A stretch of 64,000 nucleotides of DNA from Serilophus lunatus (taxonomy: Eukaryota; Chordata; Aves; Passeriformes; Eurylaimidae), in assembly GCA_013399895.1 (NCBI GenBank), contig VXBA01005361.1:987438-1051437 (forward strand), given 5' to 3'. A program made the translations under genes and the position numbers. Under the pieces are notes generated by a model. The model was not told where the DNA came from. It saw only the letters and a program-made list of their open reading frames with translations, and did not search any database. Of this stretch, positions 26,397 through 39,931 are shown in pieces; the stretch's first letter is position 1, and each line of letters begins with the position of its first letter.

Positions 26397-28779
26397 TTAA
26401 AACAAAATGTTCTAACTGAGATGATTTTAGAGTATTTAACAGAAATACTACCAAAAATTGCAAGACAAAATTGAAAAAAAAAAAAAAGTGATTTTGCCTG
26501 GAAATATTGACCAATGGAGCTTCTAAAAAACCCAAGTGGAGCAGGAGATGAAGTGGTGGCTGCTGACTGACACACTTCACACACCTAAACCATTTAAAAA
26601 TTAATTGCCAGCATCTTCCAAACCTACAAGCCCTGCAGAGAGAGGTTACTAAGGAAAGGTAACTGATTGAAGAGGCCCCTACACAGTAACTCATGGATTC
26701 CCAGACGTCCATAGGCTAGAGCTGGAGAGCCACTGATAAAGAAACTTTGCAACTGAGCAACTTAAGCAACTAACACAGGTAGGAAACCACAAAAACCTCT
26801 TGAGGCTAGGCTATGGTGATGTTCTCTGGAGTCAGCTCCTGAAACACCTCGGCCTCTTCCAATGCTGCCACTGCCTCACTCATCACATTCATGAGAACAA
26901 GAAAACCTGCATGAAGATAAGGGAGATTTGTAGACCTCAGCCACAAAACCTGCTCATAAACTGCAGTGTTTATGACTTTCATGAAATTTCTCATCTTCAT
27001 TACTTTGTGCTGTAAAGCTTTAAGAGGTGAAAAATCATGTCAGTAAAAGATTAAACATCATATCTTTATGTCTTGCAGCAGAAGGCATTAAAAAGTTCCA
27101 TCAAGGTTACTGTGGCACTGTAAAAGTAGTTTTACAGGGCAAATTTATGCGCAAAGGAAATGTGTTTCTGGACTGTGTTTTTCAGCTTAGTTTCATCCCA
27201 AAGGATGGGATGAAATCTCTGGATGCACATGCAGTTTTTTCACTTTCCAAAAGCACTCTGTAACGTGCATCACAGGTTATCCACTGGGGGCAGACAGGAG
27301 ATGGGATTTCTGAGGTATATTCTGGATCCAAACTAAAATGCTACATCCAAAGCAAGCTAAAGCTGCAGGTATTTAGGATAATCTCTATTCAGAATGTAAT
27401 TCTATATATTCTGCATATTAATTATGCCACATTTAACTGAAACAAGATGAGCAGCATATCCTAGAGAGAAAAGGCAGAACTTAGGCCAAACAGGAATAAA
27501 TTGAAATCGGTTGTTTAAATTGTTACTTTTCTGATGGAAGACATATACGTATATCTATACATTCATGAAAATACACAAGATATATAATAACACACATATA
27601 TGTAAATGTGCCCATAGATGCACATATTTAAAAAGTATTATAATTCAGGGTCATTACACCCAGTACTAATTCTACTGCATTAGGTCTAAGAGATGTGGAC
27701 TGTAACATCAAACACCCACTTTGTGCTTTTACCCTGCAGGTGGAGCTCAGCAGGGTGGAAGCCTGTTCCATTCTCTGCCTGATTAAACTTTAAAAGAAAA
27801 ACTCAACTGCACCTACACAGTTTGAAGATTTTAAGATTCTTTTCCCCAGGTCCCAACTCACTACCTGATTACAGATGGTTGTGAAGAAAAAAAAGCAGTA
27901 AAGTTCTACACATCTACCTTTTCATCACAGTGTTTTTGTTCAAAAAGGTATTTCTGTTTTGTTTCAGTCATCTGTGCTCACGTATTTTTTTCCAGGTAAG
28001 AATTTTTCATTCTGATTCAAACCCTCCAACAGACAGGAATTGTAAGCACACACAGACTTTGGGTTGCAATATGGTTAGTCTGGATTCCAGTAGATGGGTT
28101 GGCAACCAGCATCCTCTTTTGAAACTTTAAAACAATCCTAGAATGTGATCTAAAAATACTTCATATTAAAAAAGTCACGTCACAAATAGATTTTGCAAAT
28201 TAGAAAAATAATTGAGATTTTAAAGCTACAAAACTAAAACTGATTCTTAATTGGCAATCAAATAAGAAAACATTTGGTATTTCTGTATTTTATGTTATTT
28301 CATAAGCTATTGACTTTTGACAATAGAGATGTTTTCAGAGCTTTTGTGTTTTCACTGGTTGGAGGAAATTTTGATTTATTCTTTTTTAACACCAGGTAAA
28401 TAATTTTAAGATAATATTTTTACTCCCTTTGCCAAATTCAGTGCAATATTTACATTATTCTGTACTGCTGACATGTTGCTCAAATTTCAACTTCCTATTG
28501 AAAAAGCTGGGTAACTTCCCACAAGTAACTGTGCACCAGTATTTATAACCAAATTGTCTTTAAGTAGATAAAATATGGCTGGAAATAAAACACCACAAAT
28601 AGGTCTTCATATCTGTGAAGGCAGGGATGTGTTTAAATTCTTACAAGAGTTTTACTGTACAGACACTCAGAATATCTAGGGAAGACAGAGAATTTCCATC
28701 ACTGAAACCTTTTAAAGGTAAGTAAGATAAACATCTGTCCAGAAGGGCTTAAGTATTGTTGAGAGTACTTTGGAGTGTG

Positions 28780-29460
28780 GGGACAGACTAACCCACCTCC
28801 AAGATCCCCAAGTCGATTTTCTCATCTCCTACCTCTTCTTGTTTGCCCTTGGATGCTGGCGCCAGGCTGGGATTAACCAGGCCAGGGAGGAACAGAGGCT
28901 GGGGCTCTCTCTGATTTAGATATTCAGCACCACAATCCCAATACAGGGAATTCTGGGGAACTCAAAGCTAAACTCAACTTTGCTGCTCTGCATAGGATGC
29001 AACCAGGGCCAGCAAGGCTTGGCCTTCCTCCCTCACAGACCTGACTAATCCTGGGTGTAGGAACAACACTCAGATGAGCCCCTGCACCATCTTCCCTGCT
29101 CTCTGGCTGCAGAGCATCCCACAGAGCCACCCAAAAGGGGGTGATCTCCTCAGATCTGGCATGAACTGCATTAATGCGCCAGCACGGCCAGTGTTCTCAC
29201 TGGCCCAGAACAACCCAGCTGAGACACTGCTGCACTGTCTGAGCTTTTGTGCTCTCTCCAGGAGCATCCTCTCAAGCACAGGGGTACAAAGCCCCGGGAA
29301 AGGCTCTACAGTGTCAGACGGTGCCCTGATCAGTTTGGAGCTGCAGCTGAACACCAGCACTAGGCTACCAAGCAGCCCCACAGCCCCATGTGCTCTGCAT
29401 GGCCACACATCATCCAGGATGATTTATCCCATGTTGGAGCCCCAAGCCTAAATTTGTCCC
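28780..29460. other. GC-richer intronic block of unknown origin
   Basis: About 680 bp with visibly higher GC than the AT-rich surroundings and abrupt edges: at about 28780 and after CCCAAGCCTAAATTTG near 29455. Open frames of about 110-125 aa occur on both strands, as expected where stop codons are rare, and none resembles a known protein. It could be an old, unrecognised transposable element such as a degenerate LTR, or a regulatory element. No terminal repeats or target duplication were found by eye. Confidence 0.35.
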
Positions 29461-30331
29461 TTCTTTTAAATATAGAAAATAATACAAAATCAAAAATGTT
29501 ACAGAAATTCAATAGTGTATCCAGGTAATGACAACCCAAAGAGACACACTGTTCTCCCCATAAACACTGCCTTATACAAGTCTTGGGGACAGAAGTCTGC
29601 TCCTCTCTGCTCCTGGACATTTAGATCGTGTACTGAAGTAGGATTTAGGACAGAAATTAAAAAGATACTTTCTAAGGCAAATTCTTGAAGGAATTAAAAT
29701 TAAAATTATTTAACAAAACAGATTGGGGTAATGTCAGCAGAAGATCATCTGTGCTTTGGGAGGAAGGGGGTTAAATGGGGGGTTCTGTTTCTCCTATTTT
29801 CCAGGCTGCCAACTGCTTCATCCCTTGTACTGACAGACTGTTTAGACTGGTTTAAAAAATCCTTTTGGGAATCTTATAGCTTAATTTTTACAAAGAATGG
29901 GGAAAGAATTTGAGTGTGTGCAATGACACTCCTCAAAACTGTGTTTTGATAACTCTGAAAATGATCTATACTTTTGAGATTAATCTATTTAATATGAAAG
30001 TGCTATTTTCTAGTAGCTCAGCTTCTCTTGAGAATTCTCCTCCCTGGACAGCACAGTAAAACCCTGTGGTGCAGTGACAGCTGGATCAGTGTGATTTGTT
30101 TAGTAGCAAAGACGATAAAGGATGCCTATCAGGACACATCAGCTTTTAAGGCTGTATGGCCCTTATACCCTCTGATACACAACAGGGTTTTCCATTGATT
30201 TTGTACTTCTCAGTGCCTAAAGAACATTATGCAACACACTCCATGCAGACTTACGGAATGACACATACACTTTAGGATTTTATAATCAAAACAACATTAT
30301 TTGAAAGCACTCTGAGACAAATGGGGGGGGT

Positions 30332-30336
30332 NNNNN
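30332..30336. other. Assembly gap (5 N) between a G run and a C run
   Basis: Five N placed directly between ATGGGGGGGGT and CCACCCCCCAAAAG. The flanks are complementary and G/C-only, so the gap probably marks unresolved homopolymer or hairpin sequence. Its true size is unknown. Confidence 0.95.
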
Positions 30337-33300
30337 CCACCCCCCAAAAGCACCTGGTTTGGTATATTATGCTGTTCTGCACAAACTGTTGACAGTCCTG
30401 CAAAATGAAAAGCAGTGGTTCCAGCCTGCAAACAGCACAGGTCAGGAGCTGGGAAGCAGCAGTGAGATTCCCCTGCCGTGCCAGGGGGTGATTAGTTGAC
30501 ACTGACAGTGAGGATTACAGGACAATCTGTTCCCTTGACCTCTGGAGATATAAGAGATTTGGAGATGTTTGCCAATTATTGTTGTTTTCAGCATCTGCAG
30601 TAAAGTCCTGAAAATATTTTTAGAGACTGTTCCGGGTTGGTTTGCTCTGTACTGACACAGTCCATGAAACGGGGGAAGCTGGGATTTAAATAACTGCAAA
30701 GTATTAAAATGAATGAATCTTAGCTCATTTTATTTTAGAAAGTCTTCATATTTTCTCCAATATATTTTGCATAATGGAGAGGACTGAAAAGACAGATCTT
30801 CAGAGTATCAAAAATATTACTGAAGACAGAGTTCAAAGTACACACACAAGTTGTGGAATCAGGTTTTCATCTTAATGTGGGCTTCATAACTGGGAGGGCT
30901 GGCAAAGGATTTACAGCTATTCATTGCTGTGCACTGCTATGATCTTAGGAGATTTCCAAAATAACATTAATGTTTGCCTTGCAACCTAGATTTTTATGCC
31001 GCCTCTATTTATGTATTTTCAGTGCAATCTACATTATCACATGTAAAATTCTTTAAAAAAATAATCTAAATCTTCCAGAAAGACTAGAGAATTAACTTTG
31101 TTCAGCTGCCTCATATCCGAGCCTTTCACTCATTAATCAAATTGATTAATGACACTCAGGGTGACAGATTTTTAGAGACGGGGTGAAACATGTAACATTT
31201 TCCTGTGGAACCCTTTGAGTCCCAGGATCTTGAATCAGCCCTGCAAGACTCTCAGTATGGAAAAGTCTGGCAAAGGATTTAAGAAATGAATGTGCTTCAT
31301 TAGGGATCTAGGTAACTCTCCTGAATTAAAATGCTAAGGGAAATGTAGGATGAAATCCCTGCCATGGGCTGGAAGGGTAAAGGCAAGGTAAAATTGATAA
31401 AGGCTGCATTAAAACATTTAGTTTATATTCAATTGTGCTCATTTCATCTCTCTGGAGAGTAAATGAACTGAATTCCTCAGAGGATGGCACAAGACCTTCA
31501 TGTGGTTATACAGCTCAGGTTACTTTTAATTCAGTTCAATTAAATTTGGTTAAAGATCCTCAGTAATTAGCGCTTTTACCCTTTTTTTGAAACATTTTAT
31601 TCCCCAGGGTCATTTAAGCAAAGGGGGCACACAAGTATTCTTTGTTTAAATGAGCTCTTGAGCTGTGCCTGGATTTGCTAGTGCTCATTTCCAGGGTTAA
31701 AATAACACAAATGATCACTATTATCAAAGATAAAAACAACAAACCCACCGTGCTCACATTTGGCAGGAGCTGACTGTACCAACGCCACCGAATTTCACGA
31801 CACCAAGTGCCATTCCCCACGCCAGCTGAGGTGGCAGAGCTCCTGCAGAGCTGATCCTGGGGATGTGTTTTGGACCCAGCTTTGCTCCCTGCCCAAACGA
31901 CACCTGTGTGTTGCTCCTGTGCCAATATGTGTTTGCGTACACAGGAATCTATTTCAAGGCTTCCCCAGCAGGCATTTGGTATGTTTGTACAATTTAGGAA
32001 TAAGATGATTTCATCACAAAAAATGTAAGATTTCTAGAATTCCCGGGGGAGGGAAAAAAAGGAAGAAAAAAACCCCAACAAAAACCACAAACAGATCCAT
32101 CTACTCAGATGTTACGCTCCTTGGAAAGGAGTTTATGATTTGGGCAATAACTTTAAAAAAGAAAAATGTTTCTGTGAGAGTACAGAGAAAATTGTTAAGA
32201 ATTGGATACTGAATGAGTGAGAGATTCCAAACAACATCCACCTAAAAATACTAAAATGCATGAGGTTCTATTACAACTGTTGGCAAAGAAACTGAAGGGA
32301 AGAAAATCATGATTTAAAAGCTGGGGAAAAAAACAAGAGGAATTTTATCAAACCTAAGGTCAGCTTCCCTGACATGCATGGCAACATAGAAAGGGTCTTT
32401 TCTTTCCTATTCCACCCTGAATCACAGAGGCTGTCCAGCTCTCCCTGCAAGCCCCAGCATTTGTCCTCATGGGGAAGTTGAAACACGATGCTTTGCTTTC
32501 ATTCCAAACACAAAGGATCTTTTGCATACCAATAAATCTAAGAATTAACCTCTAAGAGCTGCCCACAGGCCATTATTCCCTGTGATGGTGCCAAGGCTGG
32601 CCTTGAGTTTTCTACCCCTTCTCTACTTGTGCCCACCTCTTACATAACTGGTACCTGCTGATCCTGCAGGGCGGGCTGAGGTTTTTAATTGCACCTTTCA
32701 GTGGAGGTACAATTTCTCTCTATGCAGAGAGATGTGAACAGGAGCAGCAGACAAATCCTGCATGTGAATCTGAAGACAATAATGAACTGGTACAGGATTT
32801 TGGTTGATTTGAAAACATAGGCAATAGTAGGGAGGAACTACTGGATGAGAGGCTTCAGCTGCTTACACTCGTAAATACAGAAGAATTAATGGAATTCTTA
32901 ACATGACCTTAGAGCTCTGTTAGAAATAGAGCATTTTTCCCTGGATGCAAGGGATGCTTGAATGTCTGCTGTATATTATCAGGGTGAAATTTCCTTTAGC
33001 AGCCTAGACACCACATGAAAAGCAGGAAAACCATAGAATTATCTAAGGAATGCTGGGAACTGGATCCACACAAAAATGCTGTCCATAATAACAGAATTTT
33101 GAAATGTTTTGAGGGGGCAATGTATCAATTACATGCTATTACAATGCTTTTTCATCCAAGAGATTCCAGTATTTCTATAATAAGTGCTGGGGAATTAAGA
33201 CAGACATCATATCATTATAACATGCCACTGTATTTGAGTCTAGGCTGAAGCCCAGCAGCCAGTATAGTGCAGCTGCTCTGCTCCAGCTGAATTTGAATCC

Positions 33301-36300
33301 TGGGTAGGGAACTGCCAAGGAGGAGGATTGGACTGACCCAAATTTGAGGAAATATTTGTTTTTTAATACATACCAGTACAGACATTCATGTGGGCTGGTA
33401 TTAAATTCAGCATTTTCACTCCTAACTGAGAGAAGTTTGTTGCCAACTGCTTTATATTCTTTCATATACATATTTTATACATATATGCTTTATAATATGA
33501 ACACCATGTTTATTTTTTCCAATTCCTTCCACAGATACCTGCACTGTGTCAAATCTTTCCCTTTGTGACATTTCTACAATGTTACCCAACATGATGAAAT
33601 GCCAAGAGACATATTTTGAGTTGTATCTCCATGGGCAGTAACCTGGGAGAAGATGGGAACAGCACAGCATCTCAGACCCCAGGCAAGAGAACTGGACGAG
33701 GTGAAGAGGAATCTGATTGTTTGGCTTTTTCCCCCTTCAGACTGATTTTTACAGTCTGCCTTTGTAGGGAAGATCTTTCCTGCTCTTTGGTGAGTCCAGC
33801 ACTGATGAGCAAGTTGGCTCTTGCCTTTCCCTGGCCGTGTCCTGCTGTCCATCCCATCCGTTCAGGGATTACAAATGCACAGAGCAGTTGTACCACGAGC
33901 ACAAGGGAGTATTGCCTCAAACAAGACAAGACAAGACACCACCCTCACAGGAGCTGGGGACCAGCTCTACCTTCTCTCCAATCTTTGGACATCCTTTCTG
34001 GCTTTAATCTCCAACTTTAGTTCCTATTGAGCAATGTGACGCATTATAGGAGTAACAAGAAAATAACTGAGTGGTGAACCCCATGAAATGAAGTCTCCTG
34101 TAAGTCATGAGAGATCAGCAGGCTCCTCAGCCACAGCCCTGAGCACCGGCAGCAATTTCTCAACACCACCAACAGCTTAATCCAAGTGGTTTGGGAAGAT
34201 CAGATTCCAGGGAATCGTGTCCTGTTCCTGTATTTTCCCTGTTCATCAGCTTGTTGCCTGAGTAAGGAGGAGGTAACTCAGCCAAAGCTCTGCTGAGCAG
34301 CATTAAGAAATGTAACTATTCATTTAACTTTGTTTTCAGTACAGCATTTTGCCTTGGGAATTTCAACAGAAGATGCCTCAACCAAACAGACTCTTCCTTT
34401 TTTCCCCACCCTGAGCTGCAAAAAGCTGTACAGTGGAGAATTAGACATCATGCCTGGGGCTCCACACCAAACACTGGGATGTTAAAACACCTCACCTCAG
34501 GCTACCTTCTTCCCCCTTCCTAAAGCACATAAGGAAATAGAATTCAGGGAAGAACAGTTAAAAGGTTTGTTACATCCATGTAAACAGCAAATGATTGTGG
34601 GAGGTTGACATCAGCATTTCTTGCAGCAGGGTACTAAGAGCTACATGTGGTGTAAGGCCTGAAGATAGAAATAGGGAGGAGGACTCCAGAGGGCTCAGAA
34701 ATTGCTACTGAAGATGTTGGTAGAAAATTTTTAGCTAGTTCCCATGGGTATGTGGGGGGATGCTCCAAACCAGGACCATCCTGCTGACCTGCTCTGGCTG
34801 CAGGACACACTGTATGGAGTTGGCTTAGGGACAGAACTGCAAACTCCAGTGAGTCATTTCTGCAAGAAGAATTTACTGCTTCAGCAACAAACACCAAATA
34901 TCAGGTAGGAGATTCTTGCAGCTCTACAGCCAAAATAAGAGAGAGATTTGGGAGCCACCAAGAAAACCCCTGCCATTTCCCATTCACCTGGTGGATTTCT
35001 AAGTCTAAGAACTCTTTTGTCAAGTATGCTTCATTTCCTTGAGCAAGTAATGGTTTGATATCAATATGTAGTCTCAGGAAGCAATTCTTTCTATTCACAC
35101 ACACTGTCTTTAAAAACAGGACATTTGATATTTGTTTGCAAACTGCGTATAAAAAAGGTTGCACTATATTCTGATATACAAACAATTCAGATTTAGTCCC
35201 GGACTAACTCTAATCTACATTACTAATGAAGAATGAAGCCAGCATTTCATAAATTCGTTAAATCCTCTTTGTATATCATTGGCCCACTACTCTATGGTCA
35301 GGGAACAGTCTATAATCCATTAACCCAGGACACACAACGGTTTTATCTGAGGAACAAGGTATTTTTATCTTGCCTCAGTCACAGCCCTGCGTGATCCTCA
35401 CTGTAGTAGAGGCTACACTTGCACTGGGAATTTTCTCTCAAAATGCATTGGCTAAAATGCAGCAGCAGCTTTGCACTTTTCTGAGAGTGGCAAACTGATT
35501 CCATGTGGATCAGTAACGAGAGCAGTAATTGCCACAGGGCTGGCAATAATTTATGCAGAAGTTCTCAGTTGCTTCTAATGGCCTGTCAGATGGTGAAAGG
35601 GAATGGCAAAGCAGATCATAAAACAACTCCAGCACAGCTTCTGGGAACAACATTCTTGAAACTTTCACTCTTGCTAAGGAATGTGGAAATAAAAGAAGTA
35701 AAGCAGCTTCTGGAGAAGCAATAAAACTGCACCATTATCTAGTGGTTCCTCTAGATCAGATTTTGTGATTGCTCCAGAAAATGAAACCTTGTTTTCCAAG
35801 ATTCATCTACATCTTAAATGAAGAACTGCAGCTGAACAGAAACTTCATGTACTACCAACAACAGATTATTACTCTTCCAGTTCAGGCTGGTAGAGCAATA
35901 TCACAACTGATTCGAAGCCACTGAAACAACAGCTGTTTCCATCAGTGCAAACTGAATGTGACCAGGAGACAATAATCTACTTAGTCTTCTCAAGATCATA
36001 CCAGACTGTGCCAGAGATGTTTGGAAATGCAGTTATGCTATTGTTGAAGGACTTAAATTTGGTGATGTCTGAACATTCATAGCTGAAAATGGGAGGTAAT
36101 GGCCAATCTAGAAATACACATGGAAAATGAATTTGTGAGCTTTTAACTGCCTCAGAGAGCAAAATGCACTCAATACGTACACGAGACGATACCTTTACAC
36201 GATGTTCCGGAAGCAGGTCATGCACTCTAATACTTTTGGATGTGTGGATTTTATCATGTTTTCCTCCTTCAAAAGCATCAGGAGAAACATATTTTGCACT

Positions 36301-37860
36301 TAAACAGCAGAAGACTGTTAAATGCTAATTCTATTACAGCACCAAAAGTTACAAGGAGATTTCAAGAGTCAAAAAAAAAAAAAAAAAAAAGAGTTAGGTT
36401 AATTTTAAAAAATAAAGATTATTTCATCTTATTATACTGACCTTAGATAAAAGTTGAGGAAATGTGAAAGGCAGATATAAATATATTAGATATAAAGGCA
36501 GTATATTCGTATGGTCAGTTAAAAAATACAGAAAGTGGCATTTCCCCGACATTGTGTCTTAAAGTCTCTTGTTTTCATGTTACCATCCCCTAATCCTACA
36601 AAGCCATACTGTCACTTTTAGATGGTCACAACTTTTCAAGTTAATCTTAAGCAATAAATTGGTGAGTTCGTATTGCAGCAGTGATGATTGAACAAATCAG
36701 TGTGGAAAGAACAGTCTTCTTGAGTCATTTTCACAATGAAAATGCACTTAGCTATGAAAAACAAAAGAAAAAATAGAATTCAAAAGAGGAGGCATCTTTT
36801 GTGCTGTAAAACAACTATGCACCACAAAGTAGTGTCCTGTTACCCAAAGGAGACCTTTAGTTGAGGTGTAGAGAAATCTGCCTGTCACAAGCTTTTTGAC
36901 TTTGCCATCAACCAGCAAAACGAAACACCAACAAAATTTAGGGAGAGGAAAAAGTTAAGAATACCCCAACTAGAGAGAGTAGTTCTTTCCAGGGAAGCTG
37001 ACCATTTCCCAGTGAGCCCATGGACCAACCTTCAGCAGCACCACAGCCCCTCCACTCTGCTTCCATGAAGAGACCCAGGGGAGATCCAGGTACCAGGGAC
37101 CAGCACTGCCTCTTACTGCTCCCCCAAGAGCACCATCCCAGGGCTGGACTGCACAACTGCCCAGTTCATCCAGAAACTGTCTGGGAAACTTTTGAAGAAG
37201 AGTGTGGAAGAGTTGGCCAAGATCACAACTAGGGAATTATCAAGAGATGCCAGCTCCCCTTCCTAACACTGGGCTGTGTCTTCAGAAGTAAATATTTTCT
37301 TTTCAAAAAATCCTCAAACATAACACTAGCAAATAAATGTACATTTCAGTGAATAATTTTCATGCTGGGAAGAGTCAGAAAATGAAAATAGAGGGTTTTT
37401 TCAGGCTTCCCAAAGGAGAATTTGTCACTTCTTACAATGATTCAGATGTAATAGACCTTATTACATCCCATGGGCAACATTATCCTCTCACCTCAAGGAA
37501 ATGTGATTGGGCATAACTCAGACTGCTGCAAGGATGTTATATATCATATTTTTTCCCCTATTCTTTGTTAAAACAGCAATGCACAGGTGGGCCAACCTAA
37601 AGCAATATGTAATGAATATGAGATTCAGACATTTCATAAGACATAAAGCATGAAAGCTGTTGCCCTGCCAGAGAACTGTAATCTCCTTTGACAGGGCCAT
37701 GTTTGATCTGAATCCGCATTCCTGGTCAAGTCCGGGAACAGTTTATGTTCTTCAATAAAGTGGTTTAATTGTAGACAAAACATTATAACTTATTTCTTCA
37801 TAAAACATTCATTGAATTGAACTCACATCAGCCTACAAGACTCTCAGGCACATGCTGGGA

Positions 37861-37941
37861 TTCCTGGGATTGTCCTGTGAAGGGCCAGGAGTCGGAACTG
37901 ATGATCCTTGTGGTTGCCTTCCAACTCAGGATTTTCTGTGT
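37861..37941 (+). mobile_element. CR1 LINE 3'-end fragment (short)
   Basis: TGTCCTGTGAAGGGCCAGGA, then a GATGATCCTTGTGG block and TGCCTTCCAACTCAGGAT match the last part of an avian CR1 in the plus orientation. It is severely 5'-truncated at about 80 bp and diverged. Boundaries are approximate. Confidence 0.75.
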
Positions 37942-39733
37942 ATTTTACTCTACAATTGTTCACTGAAGGTTATGCAAAACCATCAAACTGATTTCAAGTG
38001 TGACTACTTTCCACTGCATCAAAGCAAAATCAAGCTTGATATGCCCATTTTCCAGTGTTTAGGACTCTGTAAAAAAGGACATCTGCCAATAAACTAAAGA
38101 TATCCTTGGCAGCAGTTTATGATATACTAATTTAAAATTAAAGAGAATTATTTATATAACTTCTTAAAGAAAGACTTGCAAAAAACATAGATCTTTACAA
38201 TGTGTTCAAAAAGCTGGATTGCAAAATACTCACTAACTTGATTTATTCTCCTTGTGCCAATCAGGGCAAAACCTTCCAGGAAAACAATTCTAAAAACACA
38301 GGGAAAACAGCAATGATTGAATACAACACTGTGCTGTGGGAAAACACAAACACATTTTCCCAGGCTGTGCCTGCTGAGCTTTTCAGACTATCTCAGAATC
38401 TCAGCTGTGTCAAACCTTCCCAAGGGAAAAGAAACATTTTAAATGCAGTATCAAAATAATAACAATTGAGAAAATTGCCTGATGACACATCTTCCCTCTT
38501 GCTAAAACCCGTAAAAATCCTATTTTCAAAATTCCTTTTCCACCAAAGAAATGAAAATAAAAGCGGGTACTCTGCACATGTATGTCTAAGAAAAAAGTCT
38601 AAACTAAATACTAATTTTGTAAAGCATCATTCATGGTTTACAATGTCCCCAAGGTATTTTACCATGGCCAGTTATATGAGGTTATACCAATAAACAATGT
38701 TATATTCAGTTAAAAACCAAATGACTCCTTTATCTTTTCATGCTTGAACTGAACACCGGCTGAACCAACAGCCACATATTGAAAATACAGTGAGAAACCA
38801 ATAAAAGATTTCCAATTGTATACAAAGGATTAAGAACCATAAACATGACCCAAGGGCTGTGCATGGCTATGGTGCTCGTGGTGCTGGTGAATGGAGAAGG
38901 AAGAAGGAAGGGGCTCCAAGGAAAGTAGCCAAACGAAACTGCAGCAAATGTAAAAAGCATTTCAAGGCTATATTTAGAGGAAGACATTCTTCCTACATTT
39001 GCCAAGCTGTTCACATCATTTCACACAGCATGTTTTATCCAGCTTTATAAGTCTATGAAAGAGCAGGAGGAGAAAAAAAAACTGGATCTGTTGCCAGAAA
39101 TGGAAATCTTGCATTTATGGAGAGGAACGAATATTTTAAGCAGTGAATTCAAGAGTACTTTCCAAAGGGAGGAAAAAAGAGGGGGAAAAGGAGGGGGGCA
39201 GAGTGTTAAAACTTTCTACAGACATCACAGAAGGACCCTGCAGAACATGGTTTATCAGTAACATGACTTTGTCTCCAAAACTCCCTTTTAAGCCAGGCTC
39301 ACCAGCCTCAGCTACATCACTAAAAATATTAAAAATGTGTGAATTTCACTAAGTTCAAGCCTTCAGCTGGTATAAACTAGACTTGTCCATGTTCCTGTGG
39401 TGGGATACATCAGTTATATAAGCAATTACATATTTCTCCTCTACAATGCAGTTAACAACCACCTAAGATGAATAAAACAAACACAAAAGTGAAAACAGTA
39501 ACAAAAACCACTCCAGTTTTATAAGAAAATTATGATTTTCCTTTAACTCAGCATATGTCACAAGGTCCAGTGTTTGCATAAAGAAATGTCAGTACCAGTT
39601 GTAATGGTATCAGGAACAAACCACATGGAAATTTCCTATTAGTGACCTCTGAAGGATGGTGATGGAATTGGTTTGAGATATAGGACTGGCTTTACTTAAA
39701 CTTACACAGATGACTTCAATAAAAAGTTTTTAC

Positions 39734-39931
39734 CTTCATTCCCTTCTCCAGGTGGCTGATAAAACGAAAGCCCCAAAGATATGATGGCTGCAATTTCCAA
39801 GATTATAAGAGTCACATCCTGCAATGCTTCCCAAACTAGTTGTATGAATGTTTTTGGCTTCTTTGGAGGTATAAAATTTTTTCCAAAAATAAGCTTTCTT
39901 TTTTCTAGGTCTGCAGCAGTGCCAGCTAATC
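39734..39931 (-). CDS. ATP2B2: ATP2B2 exon: N-terminal cytosolic end and first membrane segment
   Basis: On the minus strand an acceptor ending TATTTACAG precedes a 198-nt exon, followed by the donor GTAAAA. The frame begins with a split Gly, then LAGTAADLEKRKLIFGKNFI, PPKKPKTFIQLVWEALQD, the hydrophobic VTLIILEIAAIISLGLSFY (first transmembrane helix) and QPPGEGNE. IPPKKPKTF-QLVWEALQD is a PMCA hallmark. AGTAADLEKRK resembles the PMCA2 form (PGTAPDLEKRK) more than PMCA1 (SGNPADLERRE). The preceding coding exon, which carries the start codon and cytosolic N-terminus, is not in the window, so this is the most 5' exon seen. Confidence 0.97.

Larger units (their letters stand above)
16464..39733 (-). 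other. ATP2B2: ATP2B2 intron, 23.3 kb
   Basis: Intron between the exons of the first and second membrane segments, from donor GTAAAA (after 39734) to acceptor CTTGCAG. It is AT-rich with A runs (near 20022 and 36370), a G run at 22870, a (TG)n stretch near 26380, a GC-richer block at about 28780-29460, a small N gap at 30332 and a CR1 tail at 37861. I find no nested gene. The longest open frames cross simple-sequence runs and show no known domain. Confidence 0.8.

Noticed and set aside
26110..26712. A 200-codon open frame on the minus strand, the longest in the window
   Set aside because: Its translation contains a Phe run and a His-Thr repeat that come from an A/T homopolymer and a (TG)n tract. 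No domain is recognisable and it lies inside an ATP2B2 intron on the same strand. I judge it a chance frame.
29070..29451. Overlapping open frames of 112-125 codons on both strands as a gene
   Set aside because: Both strands are open because the block is GC-rich and stop-poor. There is no known domain and no splice context supporting an exon.
33028..33060. A CATAGAATTATCTAAGG motif similar to a CR1 tail
   Set aside because: The resemblance ends after about 20 bases and no further CR1 block follows.
33616..34020. A 134-codon plus-strand open frame
   Set aside because: No recognisable domain, no matching splice sites that I can defend, and an opposite-strand frame of similar quality over the same bases.
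16464..39733. Possible nested RNA gene (tRNA, snoRNA or microRNA)
   Set aside because: I saw no tRNA A/B-box pair with a cloverleaf, nor a convincing box C/D or hairpin by eye. A covariance-model or small-RNA search would be decisive and could not be run.
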